This document shows positions 9,144 through 18,984 of a DNA stretch of 64,000 nucleotides, one piece after another. The notes under the pieces were generated by a model. That model saw nothing but the letters and a program-made list of their open reading frames with translations, did no database searches and was not told the origin of the DNA. Position 1 is the stretch's first letter; each line of letters begins with the position of its first letter. This DNA comes from Pseudoflavonifractor gallinarum (GTDB lineage: Bacteria > Bacillota > Clostridia > Oscillospirales > Oscillospiraceae). The stretch covers positions 108,165 through 172,164 of the forward strand of contig NZ_JADCKF010000008.1 of the NCBI RefSeq assembly GCF_014982855.1. Direction: 5' to 3'. The position numbers and the translations under genes are program-made.

Positions 9144-9160
9144 TCTTCTCTCTTGCAGCA

Positions 9161-9200
9161 AACTACCCCCAGACCCGTGTAGGTCTGGGGGTAGTTGTTT
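9161..9200. terminator. Terminator between convergent genes
   Basis: Perfect 15-bp stem (9161-9175 with 9182-9196) followed by TTGTTT on the plus strand. It separates the hydrolase gene from the amidohydrolase gene and can serve both. Confidence 0.8.
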
Positions 9201-9203
9201 CTC

Positions 9204-10631
9204 TCAGAAGGATCCGTTCTCCTGGGCTCTGGTCTTGAAGCTCTCCCACTTGTGGCCCTCGCCCCGGTTGGTGATCTTGCCGCGGCGGCACAGGCCCTCG
9301 GCGGCGCGCTGGCCGTTGGCGATGATGCTCTCGTCGCTGGCGGTGGTCAGATGGCCGCTCTCCAGCACCATGCGTCCATCCACCATCACATCGGTGATGT
9401 TCTGCATCCCGGAGGAGTACACCAGGGTGGAGACGGGGTTGTGCATGGGGGTGGACTTCTGGCTGGCCGCCGGGTCGAAGAAGACCAGATCGGCCTTCTT
9501 GCCCACCTCGATGGAGCCGATCTCCTCCTCCATGCCGATGGAGCGGGCGCCGTCGATGGTGGCCATCTCCAGCACCTTCTCGGCGGTGACCGCCATGGGG
9601 TCCAGGGTCTTGACCTTGTGCTGGAGGGCGGTGCACTTCATCAGCTCGATCATATCCTGGGAGTTGTTGCTGGCCGCGCCGTCCAGGCCCAGGCCCACGG
9701 TCAGGCCTTTGCGCAGCATCTCGGGCACCGGAGCCACGCCGTCGGCCAGGTACATGTTGGAGCAGACGTCGTGGGACACCTTCATGTCGTACTGCTTCAT
9801 CAGCTCCATATCCTGCTCATTGACCCAGCAGCAGTGGACCATGAGCACGTTGGGGCCCAGGATGTTCAGCTTCTTCAGCAGATCCACGTCGTTGCACCCG
9901 TGGACCCACTCGGTGGCCATGCGGGCATACTCCGTCTCGGACACGTGGACAGTAAAGCCCGCGCCGTATTCATTGACCACGCGCCACTGCATCTTCAGCA
10001 TCTCGTCCGAGTTGGACCACATGGAGGACGGAGCGGCCCAGATCTTCAGGCGGCCGTTTTCGGTATTGTGATAGGTGCGGAACAGCCGGTGGAGATCGGC
10101 CTCCACGTCGGCCACCTTCTCGCACAGGTCGGGGCAGGTGCCGTACTCCACGCCGGTGTCCATGGTGCCGCGGCCCACGATGCCGCGCACGCCCAGGTCC
10201 TTCACCGCGCGGCAGATCCCGTCGGTCAGTCCGCCCTTGCTGTGGCAGTGCATGTAATCCACCGTGGTGGTCACGCCGCTGTGCAGGGCCTCGGACAGGC
10301 CCAGCATGGCGGCATGGTATGTGTCCTCCGCCTCCAGGTAGACCGCCGCGGGGAACATCATATGGGAGAGCCAGTCGCTCAGCTCCATGTCGTCTCCGAT
10401 GCCCTTGAGCAGGGTCTGGAAGAGGTGGGTGTGGTTGTCGATAAAGCCAGGGAAGATCACCTTTCCTCCCGCGTCCACGACGCGGTCGGGGGCAGGGTAT
10501 TTGGCGTTCAGCTCAGCGCTGGGACCAAGATCGGCGATGCGGTCATCCCGAACCAGGATGGCTCCGTCCCAGAGAATGCGGCGCTGCGGGTCCACCGTCA
10601 CGATGACGGCATTGCGAATGAGCTGTTCCAT
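9204..10631 (-). CDS. Amidohydrolase of the MtaD/ATZ-TRZ group
   Basis: A 475-residue metal-dependent deaminase/hydrolase. The metal-binding HxH motif is at residues 67-69 (PGFIDNHTHL), with further ligands in HVSE and in the late GLDGAASNN motif typical of the S-adenosylhomocysteine/methylthioadenosine deaminase and chlorohydrolase group. Substrates in this group include modified purines, pyrimidines and triazines, and the exact one cannot be read from sequence. The start ATG at 10631 is preceded by AAGGAAGG. It is the last gene after brnQ and a His/Cys-rich protein, 24 bp from the latter. Confidence 0.8.
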   Translation of the reverse strand: MEQLIRNAVIVTVDPQRRILWDGAILVRDDRIADLGPSAELNAKYPAPDRVVDAGGKVIFPGFIDNHTHLFQTLLKGIGDDMELSDWLSHMMFPAAVYLEAEDTYHAAMLGLSEALHSGVTTTVDYMHCHSKGGLTDGICRAVKDLGVRGIVGRGTMDTGVEYGTCPDLCEKVADVEADLHRLFRTYHNTENGRLKIWAAPSSMWSNSDEMLKMQWRVVNEYGAGFTVHVSETEYARMATEWVHGCNDVDLLKKLNILGPNVLMVHCCWVNEQDMELMKQYDMKVSHDVCSNMYLADGVAPVPEMLRKGLTVGLGLDGAASNNSQDMIELMKCTALQHKVKTLDPMAVTAEKVLEMATIDGARSIGMEEEIGSIEVGKKADLVFFDPAASQKSTPMHNPVSTLVYSSGMQNITDVMVDGRMVLESGHLTTASDESIIANGQRAAEGLCRRGKITNRGEGHKWESFKTRAQENGSF

Positions 10632-10655
10632 GGAGTATCCTTCCTTCCAATCTGT

Positions 10656-11123
10656 TTATGTGGGAGCGATACTGCCCAGTTCCAGCACAGGTCGGTCACC
10701 CAGGAATCCGGCTCGTCCTGTTCCCTCCGCCACCGTCCGGCAGAAATAGGCATAAAGCTCAGATTCTTTATACTCTTTATATGAGTATCTGTCAAGAGGA
10801 TAATCGTAATCCAGGGTGAGATAGCCCATCTTTTCCAGCTCCAGCAGCATGGCCGCCGTCTCTTTCACCGACTCCATGCTCTCGTCGGGTGCGCGGAGAT
10901 AGACCGGGGCAAGGGCCACGGCGCAGAAATCCTCCTCTACGCTGCTCTCCACCAGAAAGCGGGCCACCGGAAGGAAGTGATGGTGGTGCAGATGGTGGAG
11001 AAAGTCCTCCATAGCGGGGGTCAGCTCCCCCTGTGCAGGCCCATGTTCGTACCCGCACCCGCAGTCGTGGGTATGGGTATGGCTGTGGTCATGGCCGCAG
11101 CCGCAGTGACCGTCGTGATGCAT
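10656..11123 (-). CDS. Protein with His/Cys-rich metal-binding N-terminus
   Basis: A 155-residue protein I do not recognise. Its first 33 residues contain about eleven His and four Cys (patterns such as CGCGHDH and HDCGCG), like the metal-storage tails of nickel or zinc chaperones. The rest is a compact, acidic, soluble domain with several Tyr-rich helices and no membrane segment. AGGAGG precedes the ATG. It lies between brnQ (18 bp upstream) and a metal-dependent amidohydrolase (24 bp downstream), so a role in supplying or sensing the metal of that enzyme is possible, but this is inference only. Confidence 0.7.
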   Translation of the reverse strand: MHHDGHCGCGHDHSHTHTHDCGCGYEHGPAQGELTPAMEDFLHHLHHHHFLPVARFLVESSVEEDFCAVALAPVYLRAPDESMESVKETAAMLLELEKMGYLTLDYDYPLDRYSYKEYKESELYAYFCRTVAEGTGRAGFLGDRPVLELGSIAPT

Positions 11124-11141
11124 TTCCGTTCTCCTCCTAAA

Positions 11142-12443
11142 TTACGCTTCCGCTTTCTTGCCGGACAGGATCAGGCCCACGATCACGCCCACGGCGGCGG
11201 GCAGGATCCAGCCCAGATTCAGCTCGGCCAGCGGCATTCCGTTCAAGATCTCCAGCTTCAAAAGGCGCTGCACCTCAAAGAGGATGCTGGCCACCCCGGT
11301 GAAGAGGATGGTCATGGGGTATACCATCCGCCGTCCCTCCAGCCAGGGCTGGGCATAGGCCAGCAGGATGAGCATGATGACCACCGGATAGATCATGTTG
11401 AGCACCGGCCCGGAGACGGCCAGGATCTGGTTGAGTCCCGCGTTGGCCAGAACCATGCTCACCACCGCAAAGAGGACCGCCCAGGCCCGGTAGGAGAGCT
11501 TGGGGCAGATGCTGTTGAAATACTCGCCGCAGGAGCAGATCAGGCCCACGCACACATTGAAGCAGGCGATGACGAAGATGGCCGCCAGCAGCACGTTGCC
11601 CAGCCGTCCGAACAGGGCGGCCACGATGTTGGTCAGCGCCTGGGCCCCATTCTCCGGATTGGGGAAGGCGCCGCCCGAGAGGGCGCCGATGTGGGCCAGC
11701 ATGGAGTAGATCACAAAGAGCAGCACACCCGCGATGATGCCTGCCCGGACCGCTCCGCGGACCACGGCGCGGTCCTCCTCCACGCCCCGGGCGCGGATGT
11801 TCAGGCTGATGATGATGCCGAAGACCAGCGCTGCGATGGTATCCATGGTGTTGTATCCCGCCAAAAAGCCGGTGGAGACGGCCTGGACCGGGGTCTCATA
11901 GCCCGCGCCGGCCGCGCCGTATCCCTCCAGCGGATTGATCACGCATCCCACAAAGGTGATGACGATCAGGGCGATGAGGATGGGACACATGATCTTGCCC
12001 AGCCGGTCGGTGAGCTTTTCCGGCCGCAGGGCCACGATGAGGGCCAGGACGAAAAACACCAGGGAGTAGATCAGCTGATAGACCGCAATGGGGGCGTCTC
12101 CGCCCACAAAGGGGGGCACCGCCATCTCAAAGGACGTGCTGGCGGTACGGGGAATGGCCAGACAGGGGCCGATGGCCAGGTAGGCGATCACCGTAAAGAT
12201 CTTTGCAAACAGGGGGTGGACCCGGCCGCCCAGGACGTCCAGTCCCCCCGAGCGGGCCACCGCGATGATGCCCAATACCGGAAGGCCCACCGCGCTCAGG
12301 GTCATGCCCAGCATGGCAAACCAGGTCATGGTCCCGGCCTGAGCCGCAATATTGGGCGGAAAAATCAAATTTCCCGCCCCAAAAAACATGGAAAACAGGG
12401 TGAATCCTACCAGCAGCAGGTCCCTGCTCTTGAGCTGCTTCAT
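11142..12443 (-). CDS. brnQ: Branched-chain amino acid transporter, BrnQ (LIVCS) family
   Basis: A 433-residue, twelve-helix secondary transporter that imports leucine, isoleucine and valine with sodium or protons. The N-terminus carries the family motif FSMFFGAGNLIFPP close to residue 20, followed by regularly spaced hydrophobic segments. The start is ATG 12441-12443, preceded by AGGAGG; the frame extends to 12536 without a ribosome site and is not used. It is first in a three-gene transcript with the His/Cys-rich protein and the amidohydrolase. Confidence 0.92.
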   Translation of the reverse strand: MKQLKSRDLLLVGFTLFSMFFGAGNLIFPPNIAAQAGTMTWFAMLGMTLSAVGLPVLGIIAVARSGGLDVLGGRVHPLFAKIFTVIAYLAIGPCLAIPRTASTSFEMAVPPFVGGDAPIAVYQLIYSLVFFVLALIVALRPEKLTDRLGKIMCPILIALIVITFVGCVINPLEGYGAAGAGYETPVQAVSTGFLAGYNTMDTIAALVFGIIISLNIRARGVEEDRAVVRGAVRAGIIAGVLLFVIYSMLAHIGALSGGAFPNPENGAQALTNIVAALFGRLGNVLLAAIFVIACFNVCVGLICSCGEYFNSICPKLSYRAWAVLFAVVSMVLANAGLNQILAVSGPVLNMIYPVVIMLILLAYAQPWLEGRRMVYPMTILFTGVASILFEVQRLLKLEILNGMPLAELNLGWILPAAVGVIVGLILSGKKAEA

Positions 12444-12545
12444 GCTCGCTCCTCCTTTTTCTCTCTGGAATACGCATGAGTTTACATGATGGTAGTATAC
12501 AGGATTTCCGCCCCGTTGTAAACAAATGTATTTCATGCAAACACA

Positions 12546-12582
12546 AAAACAGGGACCCGTCTTAGGACGGGTCCCTGTTTTT
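12546..12582. terminator. Bidirectional terminator between ferredoxin and brnQ
   Basis: Stem AAAACAGGGACCCGTC with its complement around a TTAG loop, with T runs on both strands. It ends the ferredoxin transcript (minus strand). Confidence 0.85.
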
Positions 12583-12601
12583 CAGTTCTCAGATGAGACG
12601 A

Positions 12602-12772
12602 TTAGCCCTGGGAGATCGCTCCGACGGGGCAGGTATCAGCGCAGGTACCGCAGTCGATGCAGGAACCGGCGTCGATCTCGTAGTGCTCGTCACCCTCGTG
12701 GATGGCGGACACGGGGCAGGCGCCAGCGCAGGAGCCGCAGCTCACGCAATCGCCGCTAATCACATATGCCAT
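12602..12772 (-). CDS. Ferredoxin, two 4Fe-4S clusters
   Basis: A 56-residue electron carrier. It has two complete CxxCxxCxxxCP cluster motifs (CVSCGSCAGACP near residue 9 and CIDCGTCADTCP near residue 38), the classic clostridial ferredoxin pattern. It shuttles low-potential electrons for anaerobic metabolism in the cytoplasm. The start is ATG 12770-12772, with GGAGGTG upstream. It is a single-gene unit with its own promoter and terminator, divergent from the Clp ATPase gene. Confidence 0.95.
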   Translation of the reverse strand: MAYVISGDCVSCGSCAGACPVSAIHEGDEHYEIDAGSCIDCGTCADTCPVGAISQG

Positions 12773-12802
12773 AGGTAACACCTCCAAACTTAAACTAACC
12801 AC

Positions 12803-12830
12803 ATTGTAACACGAATTTTTAAAATTGCAA
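12803..12830 (-). promoter_or_regulatory. Promoter of the ferredoxin gene
   Basis: Minus strand -35 TTGCAA (12825-12830), 16-bp spacer, -10 TACAAT (12803-12808), about 30 bp before the start codon. Confidence 0.65.
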
Positions 12831-12921
12831 TGCTAAATTCACAGAATACTGGGTATATTTTTGGATGGCAGAATTTCCAGCTTTTGTGCGATCTAATTTT
12901 ACTGAGGAAAGAGGCGTTACC

Positions 12922-15468
12922 ATGGGGCCGATCCAAAAAAGAACCCGGAGATTCCGATTCTCCGCAAAACGAGGTGATCGTTTGAACGACGTGAATTTTA
13001 CCCAGCGGGCCCAGACCGCTCTGCGTCTGGCCCAGGAGAGCGCCGCGGAGCTGGGGCACGGCTATGTGGGTACGGAGCATCTCCTGCTTGGACTGCTGCG
13101 GGAGGGCGGGGGCGTGGCCGCCCGGGTCCTCCAGAGCGCGGGACTGGAGGCCGAGACCATCCGCACCGCCATCCTGCGCGCGGTGGGCTCCGGGATACCG
13201 GGGGCCCTCCCCTCCCAGGGGCTCACCCCCCGCTTCCGGCACATCATCGAGCTGGCCCTGGCCCACGCCGGGCGGCTGGGTCAGGACTATGTGGGCACGG
13301 AGCACCTCCTGCTGGGCCTGCTCCAGGAGGGGGAGGGCGTGGCCATCCGGGTCCTCTCGGCCTGCGGTCAGGACCCCCGGCGTCTGACGGGGGATCTCTC
13401 CGCGGCCATGGGAGGAGAGCTCCCCCCGCCCTTCCGCAGCGGCGGAAAGGCCAAATCCGAGCCCGATTACACCGGCGCCGGGGACAGCAAACTCCTGGAG
13501 CAGTTCTCCCGGGACCTGACGCGCATGGCGGCCAGCGGCCTGCTGGACCCGGTGGTGGGCCGGGACGATGAAATCGACCGGGTGATCCAGATCCTCTCCC
13601 GCCGGCGCAAGAACAATCCCGCCCTGATCGGAGAGCCCGGCGTGGGCAAGACCGCCGTGGCCGAGGGCCTGGCCCGCCGCCTGGCCGCCGGGGAGGTCCC
13701 CGACGAGCTGCGCAGCAAGCGCCTGCTGGCCCTGGACCTCTCCTCCATGGTGGCGGGCACCAAATACCGGGGCGAGTTTGAGGAGCGGGTCAAGCAGCTG
13801 CTGGGCGAAGTGGTGCGTCTGGGCAACATCATTCTCTTCATTGACGAGCTCCACACCATCGTGGGCGCCGGCTCCGCCGAGGGTGCCATCGACGCGGCCA
13901 ACATCATCAAGCCCGCCCTGGGCCGGGGGGAGATCCAGGTCATCGGCGCCACCACCACCAGCGAGTACCGCCGCTATATCGAAAAGGACGCGGCGCTGGA
14001 GCGGCGCTTCCAGCCCGTCACCGTCTCCGAGCCCGACGAGGCCACCGCCCGCTCCATCCTGCTGGGGATCCGGGGCCGGTATGAGGCCCACCATAAGCTG
14101 CGCATCTCCGACGAGGCCCTGGACGCGGCCCTCTCCCTCTCCATCCGCTATCTGGCCGACCGCCGCCTGCCTGACAAGGCCATCGACCTGATGGACGAGG
14201 CGGCCGCCCTGGTGCGTCTGGAGCGGCTCTCCGCGCCCGCCGACCTGCGGGAGCTGGAGGAGCGGGTGGCTCAGGCCCGGCGGGAGAAGGAGGAGGCCAT
14301 CCGCAGTCAGGATTTTGAAAAGGCCGCCATGCTCCGGGACGCCGAGAGCGATTTCCGCCGGGAGCTGGACCGGGAGCGCACCCTCTGGCACAGCGGACAG
14401 AACGTGGGGGAAGTCACCGCCGAGGATGTGGCCCAGGTGGTCTCCCGCTGGACGGGGGTCCCCGTCACCTCCCTCACCCAGAGTGAAAAGGACCGCCTCC
14501 TCGCCCTGGAGAGGGAGCTCCACCGCCGGGTGATCGGCCAGGACGAGGCGGTCCGGGCGGTGGCCCGGGCGGTGCGCCGGGGCCGGGTGGGGCTGAAGGA
14601 GCCCGGCCGTCCCATCGGGGTCTTTCTCTTTCTGGGGCCCACCGGCGTGGGCAAGACGGAGCTCTGCAAGGCCCTGGCCGCCGCCCTCTTCGGCAGTGAA
14701 GAGGCCCTCCTCCGCTTCGACATGTCCGAGTATATGGAGCGGCACACGGTCTCCCGCCTGATCGGCTCCCCTCCTGGCTATATCGGCCACGACGAGGGGG
14801 GACAGCTCACCGAGGCGGTGCGCCGGCGTCCCTACTCGGTCCTCCTCTTTGACGAGCTGGAGAAGGCCCACGAGGACGTCTGGGGCCTCCTCCTCCAGAT
14901 CACCGAGGACGGAGTGGTCACCGACACCCAGGGCCGGAAGGCGGATTTCCGCAACACGGTCATTGTCATGACCTCCAACGTGGGGGCGGGGCGCATCACC
15001 GCCAAGGGTGGCAAGCTGGGCTTCCAGTCGGCCCTCTCCTCCGGGGAGACCCGCCCCCTGACCGAGCTCAAAGAGGCCGTGATGGGCGACCTGAAGCGGG
15101 TCTTCCGGCCGGAATTCCTCAACCGGCTGGATGACACCATCGTGTTCCGCCAGCTGGAGCGGGAACAGATCCGCACCATCGCCCGCCGGATGCTGGACGG
15201 CGTGGGTGAGCGGCTGGGCCGCCTGGGGGTCTCCCTGCACGTGGAGGAGGACGCCCTGGAACAGCTGGCCCGGGAGGGCTTCGCCCCCGACTACGGTGCG
15301 CGCCCCCTCCGCCGGGCCATCCGCGCCCGGGTGGAGGACCCCGCCGCCGAGGCTCTGCTCTCCGGCGCCCTCCAGGCCGGAGGGGCCGTCCGGCTGGTCC
15401 TGCGGGAGGGCGCCCTCGCCCTGGAACCCCAATCCCCCGCCACAAACGAAAGGAGTCTGGAACCATGA
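12922..15468 (+). CDS. clpC: ClpC-type AAA+ unfoldase, ATP-binding subunit of Clp protease
   Basis: An ~848-residue HSP100 chaperone that unfolds proteins and feeds them to ClpP. Order: two Clp-N repeats (each with [13 protein letters not shown] or a variant), AAA module 1 with GEPGVGKTA near residue 236, a UVR-like middle segment ([11 protein letters not shown]), and AAA module 2 with GPTGVGKTE near 571 and a C-terminal D2 domain. The ATG at 12922 has AAAGAGG upstream. A TTG at 12982 behind GAGGTGA would match the usual ClpC N-terminus better and is a real alternative. No ctsR, mcsA or mcsB neighbours are present, unlike the Bacillus operon. Four bases overlap the lipoprotein gene. Confidence 0.92.
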   Translation: MGPIQKRTRRFRFSAKRGDRLNDVNFTQRAQTALRLAQESAAELGHGYVGTEHLLLGLLREGGGVAARVLQSAGLEAETIRTAILRAVGSGIPGALPSQGLTPRFRHIIELALAHAGRLGQDYVGTEHLLLGLLQEGEGVAIRVLSACGQDPRRLTGDLSAAMGGELPPPFRSGGKAKSEPDYTGAGDSKLLEQFSRDLTRMAASGLLDPVVGRDDEIDRVIQILSRRRKNNPALIGEPGVGKTAVAEGLARRLAAGEVPDELRSKRLLALDLSSMVAGTKYRGEFEERVKQLLGEVVRLGNIILFIDELHTIVGAGSAEGAIDAANIIKPALGRGEIQVIGATTTSEYRRYIEKDAALERRFQPVTVSEPDEATARSILLGIRGRYEAHHKLRISDEALDAALSLSIRYLADRRLPDKAIDLMDEAAALVRLERLSAPADLRELEERVAQARREKEEAIRSQDFEKAAMLRDAESDFRRELDRERTLWHSGQNVGEVTAEDVAQVVSRWTGVPVTSLTQSEKDRLLALERELHRRVIGQDEAVRAVARAVRRGRVGLKEPGRPIGVFLFLGPTGVGKTELCKALAAALFGSEEALLRFDMSEYMERHTVSRLIGSPPGYIGHDEGGQLTEAVRRRPYSVLLFDELEKAHEDVWGLLLQITEDGVVTDTQGRKADFRNTVIVMTSNVGAGRITAKGGKLGFQSALSSGETRPLTELKEAVMGDLKRVFRPEFLNRLDDTIVFRQLEREQIRTIARRMLDGVGERLGRLGVSLHVEEDALEQLAREGFAPDYGARPLRRAIRARVEDPAAEALLSGALQAGGAVRLVLREGALALEPQSPATNERSLEP

Positions 15469-16001
15469 TACTGCGCCATACACGCCTGTTCCCTGCGATC
15501 CTGCTGCTCACTGCCCTGCTCTGCTCCTGCTCGGCCTCCCCTGCCCCTTCCCTCTCCCCGGAGGAGCGTACCCAGCTCTACCGCTCCGCCATCGAGCGCG
15601 CCCGGGACCAGGAGACGAACGAGGCCCTCCCGGTCCTCAGCGACCCGGAGGACGAGCGGGCCGATCTGCTCCTCTCCCTTCTGGGGGTCACCCCGGAGGA
15701 CCTGGAGTCCTTTGCCGTGGCGGTCTCCCCCATGAACATCAAGGCCTATGGCATCGCCCTGATCCTCCCCGCCGACGGGCGGGAGGATGTGGTCCGCGAT
15801 GGGCTGGATTCCTTTGTGGAGACCCAGAAAAACAATTTTGAGTTCTATCTGGCCGACCAGTACGCCATCGCCGAGGATGCCCGGGTGGAGACCCTGGCCG
15901 ACGGCACCTGTCTGCTGGTCCTATGTGAGGACGCCGACGGGGTCCTGGACGCCATCCGCAGCACGTTGGAGGAGGGCGGCATCCCCGCCGGGCTTTCTTG
16001 A
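15465..16001 (+). CDS. Small lipoprotein, DUF4358-like
   Basis: A 178-residue exported protein of unknown function. The N-terminus is a lipoprotein signal peptide, with a charged start, a hydrophobic core to about residue 19 and a lipobox ending at Cys22 (LLCSC; Cys20 is possible). The mature part resembles the DUF4358 domain (AVAVSPMNIKAYGIALI and FEFYLADQYAIAEDARV segments). Its ATG overlaps the TGA of the Clp gene (ATGA), so it is translationally coupled to it. Its 3' end carries the -35 element of the malQ promoter. Confidence 0.8.
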   Translation: MILRHTRLFPAILLLTALLCSCSASPAPSLSPEERTQLYRSAIERARDQETNEALPVLSDPEDERADLLLSLLGVTPEDLESFAVAVSPMNIKAYGIALILPADGREDVVRDGLDSFVETQKNNFEFYLADQYAIAEDARVETLADGTCLLVLCEDADGVLDAIRSTLEEGGIPAGLS

Positions 16002-16027
16002 CAGCCTCCGCGCCGCCGCTCTATAAT
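15998..16027 (+). promoter_or_regulatory. Consensus promoter of malQ
   Basis: -35 TTGACA (15998-16003) and -10 TATAAT (16022-16027), both perfect hexamers, with an 18-bp spacer. The -35 overlaps the stop codon of the lipoprotein gene. Confidence 0.88.
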
Positions 16028-16073
16028 GGAGCAGAACCTGCGGCCCTCCGGCCGCACGATTGGAGGTCATACG

Positions 16074-17561
16074 ATGCTCACTTACCGCTCCAGCGGCATC
16101 CTGCTCCCCATCTCCGCCCTTCCCGGCGATTACGGTATCGGGACCCTGGGGGCCAAGGCCCGCCGCTTTGTGGATTTTCTCTGTGACGCCGGACAGCATT
16201 ACTGGCAGATCCTCCCTCTGGTCCCTCCCGGCGGAGGGGACTCCCCCTATATGTCCCCCTCCTCCTTTGCGGGCAACCCCTTTTTCCTGGATCTGGAGAC
16301 TCTGGCCCAGGACGGCCTGCTCACCGCCCAGGAGCTGAGTGAATCCCAGTATCCCAATCCCGACCGTGTGGATTACCCCTGGCTCCACATGAACCGCCCT
16401 GCCCTGCTCCGCAAGGCGTGGGAACGGGGCCGGACCCGCTATGCCCAGGAGCTGGACCGCTTCCTGGAGGAGGAGGCCGACTGGCTGCCCGACTTTGCCT
16501 TCTTCCTGGCTCTGCGGGGCCATTTCGGCGGCGCCGAGCTGAAGGACTGGCCCCGGGAAGTACGTACCCGCCAGCCCGAGGCCCTCGCCCCCCTGCGGGA
16601 GGCCCTGGCCGAAGAGATCTCCTACCACGCGTTCCTGCAATTCCTCTTTTTCCACCAGTGGGACGCCCTCAAGCGCTACGCCAACGAGCGGGGGATCTCC
16701 ATCATCGGCGACCTGCCCATCTACGTCTCTCCCGACTCGGCGGAGATCTGGGCCAACCCCTCCCTCTTCCAGCTGGACGAGGACTTCCACCCAACCGCCG
16801 TGGCGGGCGTGCCCCCGGATGCCTTCAGCGACGAGGGCCAGCACTGGGGCAATCCCCTCTACGACTGGGACTATCACCGCTCCACCGGCTATGCCTGGTG
16901 GCGCCGCCGGGGAGAGCAGATGGCCCGGCTCTACGACGTGGTGCGCATCGACCACTTCCGCGCCTTCCACACCTACTGGTCCATTCCCCTGGACGCGCCC
17001 ACCGCCAAGGCCGGCCACTGGGAGCCCGGCCCCGGTCTGGAGCTGGTGGAGCTTCTCTCGGCCATCCCCGGGCTCCATCTCATCGCCGAGGACCTGGGCG
17101 ACCTGGACGACGAGGTCCGGGCCTTTATCGCCCAGAGCGGCCTGCCCGGCATGAAGATCCTGATCTACGCCTTTGATCCGGTAGGGGAGAGCTCCTATCT
17201 GCCCCACAACTGTCCGCCCAATTCCATCATCTACACCGGCACCCACGACACCCCCACCTTTGTCCAGTGGCTCTTTGAGGAGTCCAGCGCCGCCGAGCGG
17301 GAGTATGCCTCCGACTACCTCCGCCTCCGGGGAGACGAGGGCTTCGGCTGGGGGGCCGTGTGCGGGGCCTGGGCCTCTCCCTCCCGCCTGGCCATGGTCC
17401 CCATGCAGGACCTGCTGGGCCTGGGCTCCGACGCCCGGATGAACGCCCCCGGCACCATGGGGCCCCAGAACTGGAGCTGGCGGGTGCGGGAGGCCGCCTT
17501 CAACCCGGACGTGTCCACCCGCCTCCGGAAGATCACCCGCACCTACCGCCGCTGTCTGTGA
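16074..17561 (+). CDS. malQ: 4-alpha-glucanotransferase (amylomaltase)
   Basis: A 495-residue GH77 enzyme that transfers alpha-1,4-glucan segments between maltodextrins, used in glycogen or starch breakdown. Family motifs are present in order: SPYMSPSSFAGNP, GDLPIYVS, VRIDHFRAF with the nucleophilic Asp, AEDLG with the acid/base Glu, and GTHDT. The ATG at 16074 follows GGAGGT; the upstream in-frame ATG at 16026 overlaps the -10 box. It has its own perfect promoter and a terminator, so it is a single-gene unit. Confidence 0.96.
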   Translation: MLTYRSSGILLPISALPGDYGIGTLGAKARRFVDFLCDAGQHYWQILPLVPPGGGDSPYMSPSSFAGNPFFLDLETLAQDGLLTAQELSESQYPNPDRVDYPWLHMNRPALLRKAWERGRTRYAQELDRFLEEEADWLPDFAFFLALRGHFGGAELKDWPREVRTRQPEALAPLREALAEEISYHAFLQFLFFHQWDALKRYANERGISIIGDLPIYVSPDSAEIWANPSLFQLDEDFHPTAVAGVPPDAFSDEGQHWGNPLYDWDYHRSTGYAWWRRRGEQMARLYDVVRIDHFRAFHTYWSIPLDAPTAKAGHWEPGPGLELVELLSAIPGLHLIAEDLGDLDDEVRAFIAQSGLPGMKILIYAFDPVGESSYLPHNCPPNSIIYTGTHDTPTFVQWLFEESSAAEREYASDYLRLRGDEGFGWGAVCGAWASPSRLAMVPMQDLLGLGSDARMNAPGTMGPQNWSWRVREAAFNPDVSTRLRKITRTYRRCL

Positions 17562-17597
17562 TCGTCACAGGTATCCAAACATTGCTCCGACACGCTG

Positions 17598-17632
17598 AGA
17601 GCCCGGACGGCTATGCCGTCCGGGCTCTTTTT
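17598..17632 (+). terminator. Terminator of malQ
   Basis: 13-bp perfect stem (17598-17610 with 17616-17628) followed by a T run. It lies between convergent malQ and lysC. Confidence 0.88.
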
Positions 17633-17645
17633 CTGCTGTATCGAT

Positions 17646-18872
17646 TTAGTTGTGGCTTCCGAACTGGGAGAAGAAGCGGTCGTGGATCGCCTGGACCGCC
17701 CGGTCGGCCTCGTTCTTGTTCACCAGCACCGAGATCTTGATCTCGGACGTGGAGATCATGTTGATGTTGACGCCCGCGCTGTACAGGGCCTCAAACATCT
17801 GGGAGGCCACGCCGGCGTTGTTTACCATACCGGCGCCCACAATGGAGATCTTGGCCACGGTGTCCACGATGTCCACGTGGTCGTAGTGGAGGGCGGACTT
17901 GCGCTCCTCCAGCAGCTCCCGGACCCGCTCCATGTCCCCATGGCCGACGGTGAAGCTGATATCCTTGGTCTGGTCACGGCCGATGGACTGGAGAATGATA
18001 TCGACGTTGATATTTTCCTTCCCCAGCATGGAGAAGATCTTAAAGGCAATGCCCGGCTCATCGGCCAGGCCAATGATGGCCACACGGGCAATATCGGTAT
18101 CCTTGGCAACGCCGCTGACATATACTTTTTCCATGTTTTTAGTAACCTCCTTGACTTTGGTGCCAGGCTGTCCGGAAAAGCTGGAGAGCACCTCCAGATT
18201 GACATTGTAGCGCTTGGCCATTTCCACCGATCGGTTGTGGAGGACCTGGGCGCCCAGGCTGGCCAGCTCCAGCATCTCGTCATAGGTGATCTCATCCAGT
18301 TTGCGTGCGCCCTTGACCCGGCGGGGATCGGCGGTATAGACACCGTCCACGTCGGTGTAGATCTGACACAGATCCGCATGGAGGGCGGCGGCCAGAGCCA
18401 CGGCAGAGGTATCCGACCCGCCCCGGCCCAGTGTGGTGATGTCGTCGTACTTGTTCACGCCCTGGAAGCCGGTGACGATCACGATGCTTCTGCGGTCCAG
18501 CTCGGCCAGGATGCGCTCGGGCCCGATGCGCTTGATGCGGGCGTTGCTGTAAGCGGAGTTGGTCTTCATCCCGGCCTGCCACCCGGTCAGAGAGACGACC
18601 GGATAGCCCATGGCCTCAATGGCCATGGCGCACAGGGAACAGGAGATCTGCTCTCCGGTGGAGAGGAGCATATCCATCTCCCGCTTGGAGGCCTTCGGGT
18701 TGATCTCCGCCGCCTTGGCGATCAGATCGTCGGTGGTGTCCCCCTGGGCCGAGAGGACGGCCACCACATTGTGGCCCCGGCGGTAGGTCTCCGTGATGAT
18801 ACGCGCCACATTGCGGATCTTATCCGCATCGGCGACTGAGGAGCCGCCGAATTTCTGTACAATCAATCCCAT
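17646..18872 (-). CDS. lysC: Aspartate kinase
   Basis: Phosphorylates aspartate, the entry step to lysine, threonine and methionine. The 408-residue protein starts with the kinase motif KFGGSSV (residues 7-13), has TDVDGVYTADPR in the kinase core, and ends with two ACT regulatory domains (about 265-408), so feedback inhibition by lysine or threonine is expected. AGGGGG precedes the ATG. It is the third gene of an ACT protein - hom - lysC block on the minus strand. Confidence 0.95.
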   Translation of the reverse strand: MGLIVQKFGGSSVADADKIRNVARIITETYRRGHNVVAVLSAQGDTTDDLIAKAAEINPKASKREMDMLLSTGEQISCSLCAMAIEAMGYPVVSLTGWQAGMKTNSAYSNARIKRIGPERILAELDRRSIVIVTGFQGVNKYDDITTLGRGGSDTSAVALAAALHADLCQIYTDVDGVYTADPRRVKGARKLDEITYDEMLELASLGAQVLHNRSVEMAKRYNVNLEVLSSFSGQPGTKVKEVTKNMEKVYVSGVAKDTDIARVAIIGLADEPGIAFKIFSMLGKENINVDIILQSIGRDQTKDISFTVGHGDMERVRELLEERKSALHYDHVDIVDTVAKISIVGAGMVNNAGVASQMFEALYSAGVNINMISTSEIKISVLVNKNEADRAVQAIHDRFFSQFGSHN

Positions 18873-18984
18873 GGTATCTATGTACCCCCTAAAACTTCAG
18901 AGTGGAGCGTTGTCCGCTCGGAAGGAACGGCGGCCGGAGCGGCCCCCTTCCTCTCACTATCTTATGTTCTGCTCCCCCGAGCCG

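Noticed and set aside
12790..15483. 897-codon frame antisense to the Clp ATPase
   Set aside because: Shadow of clpC; no start signal, and the clpC motifs on the other strand are unambiguous.
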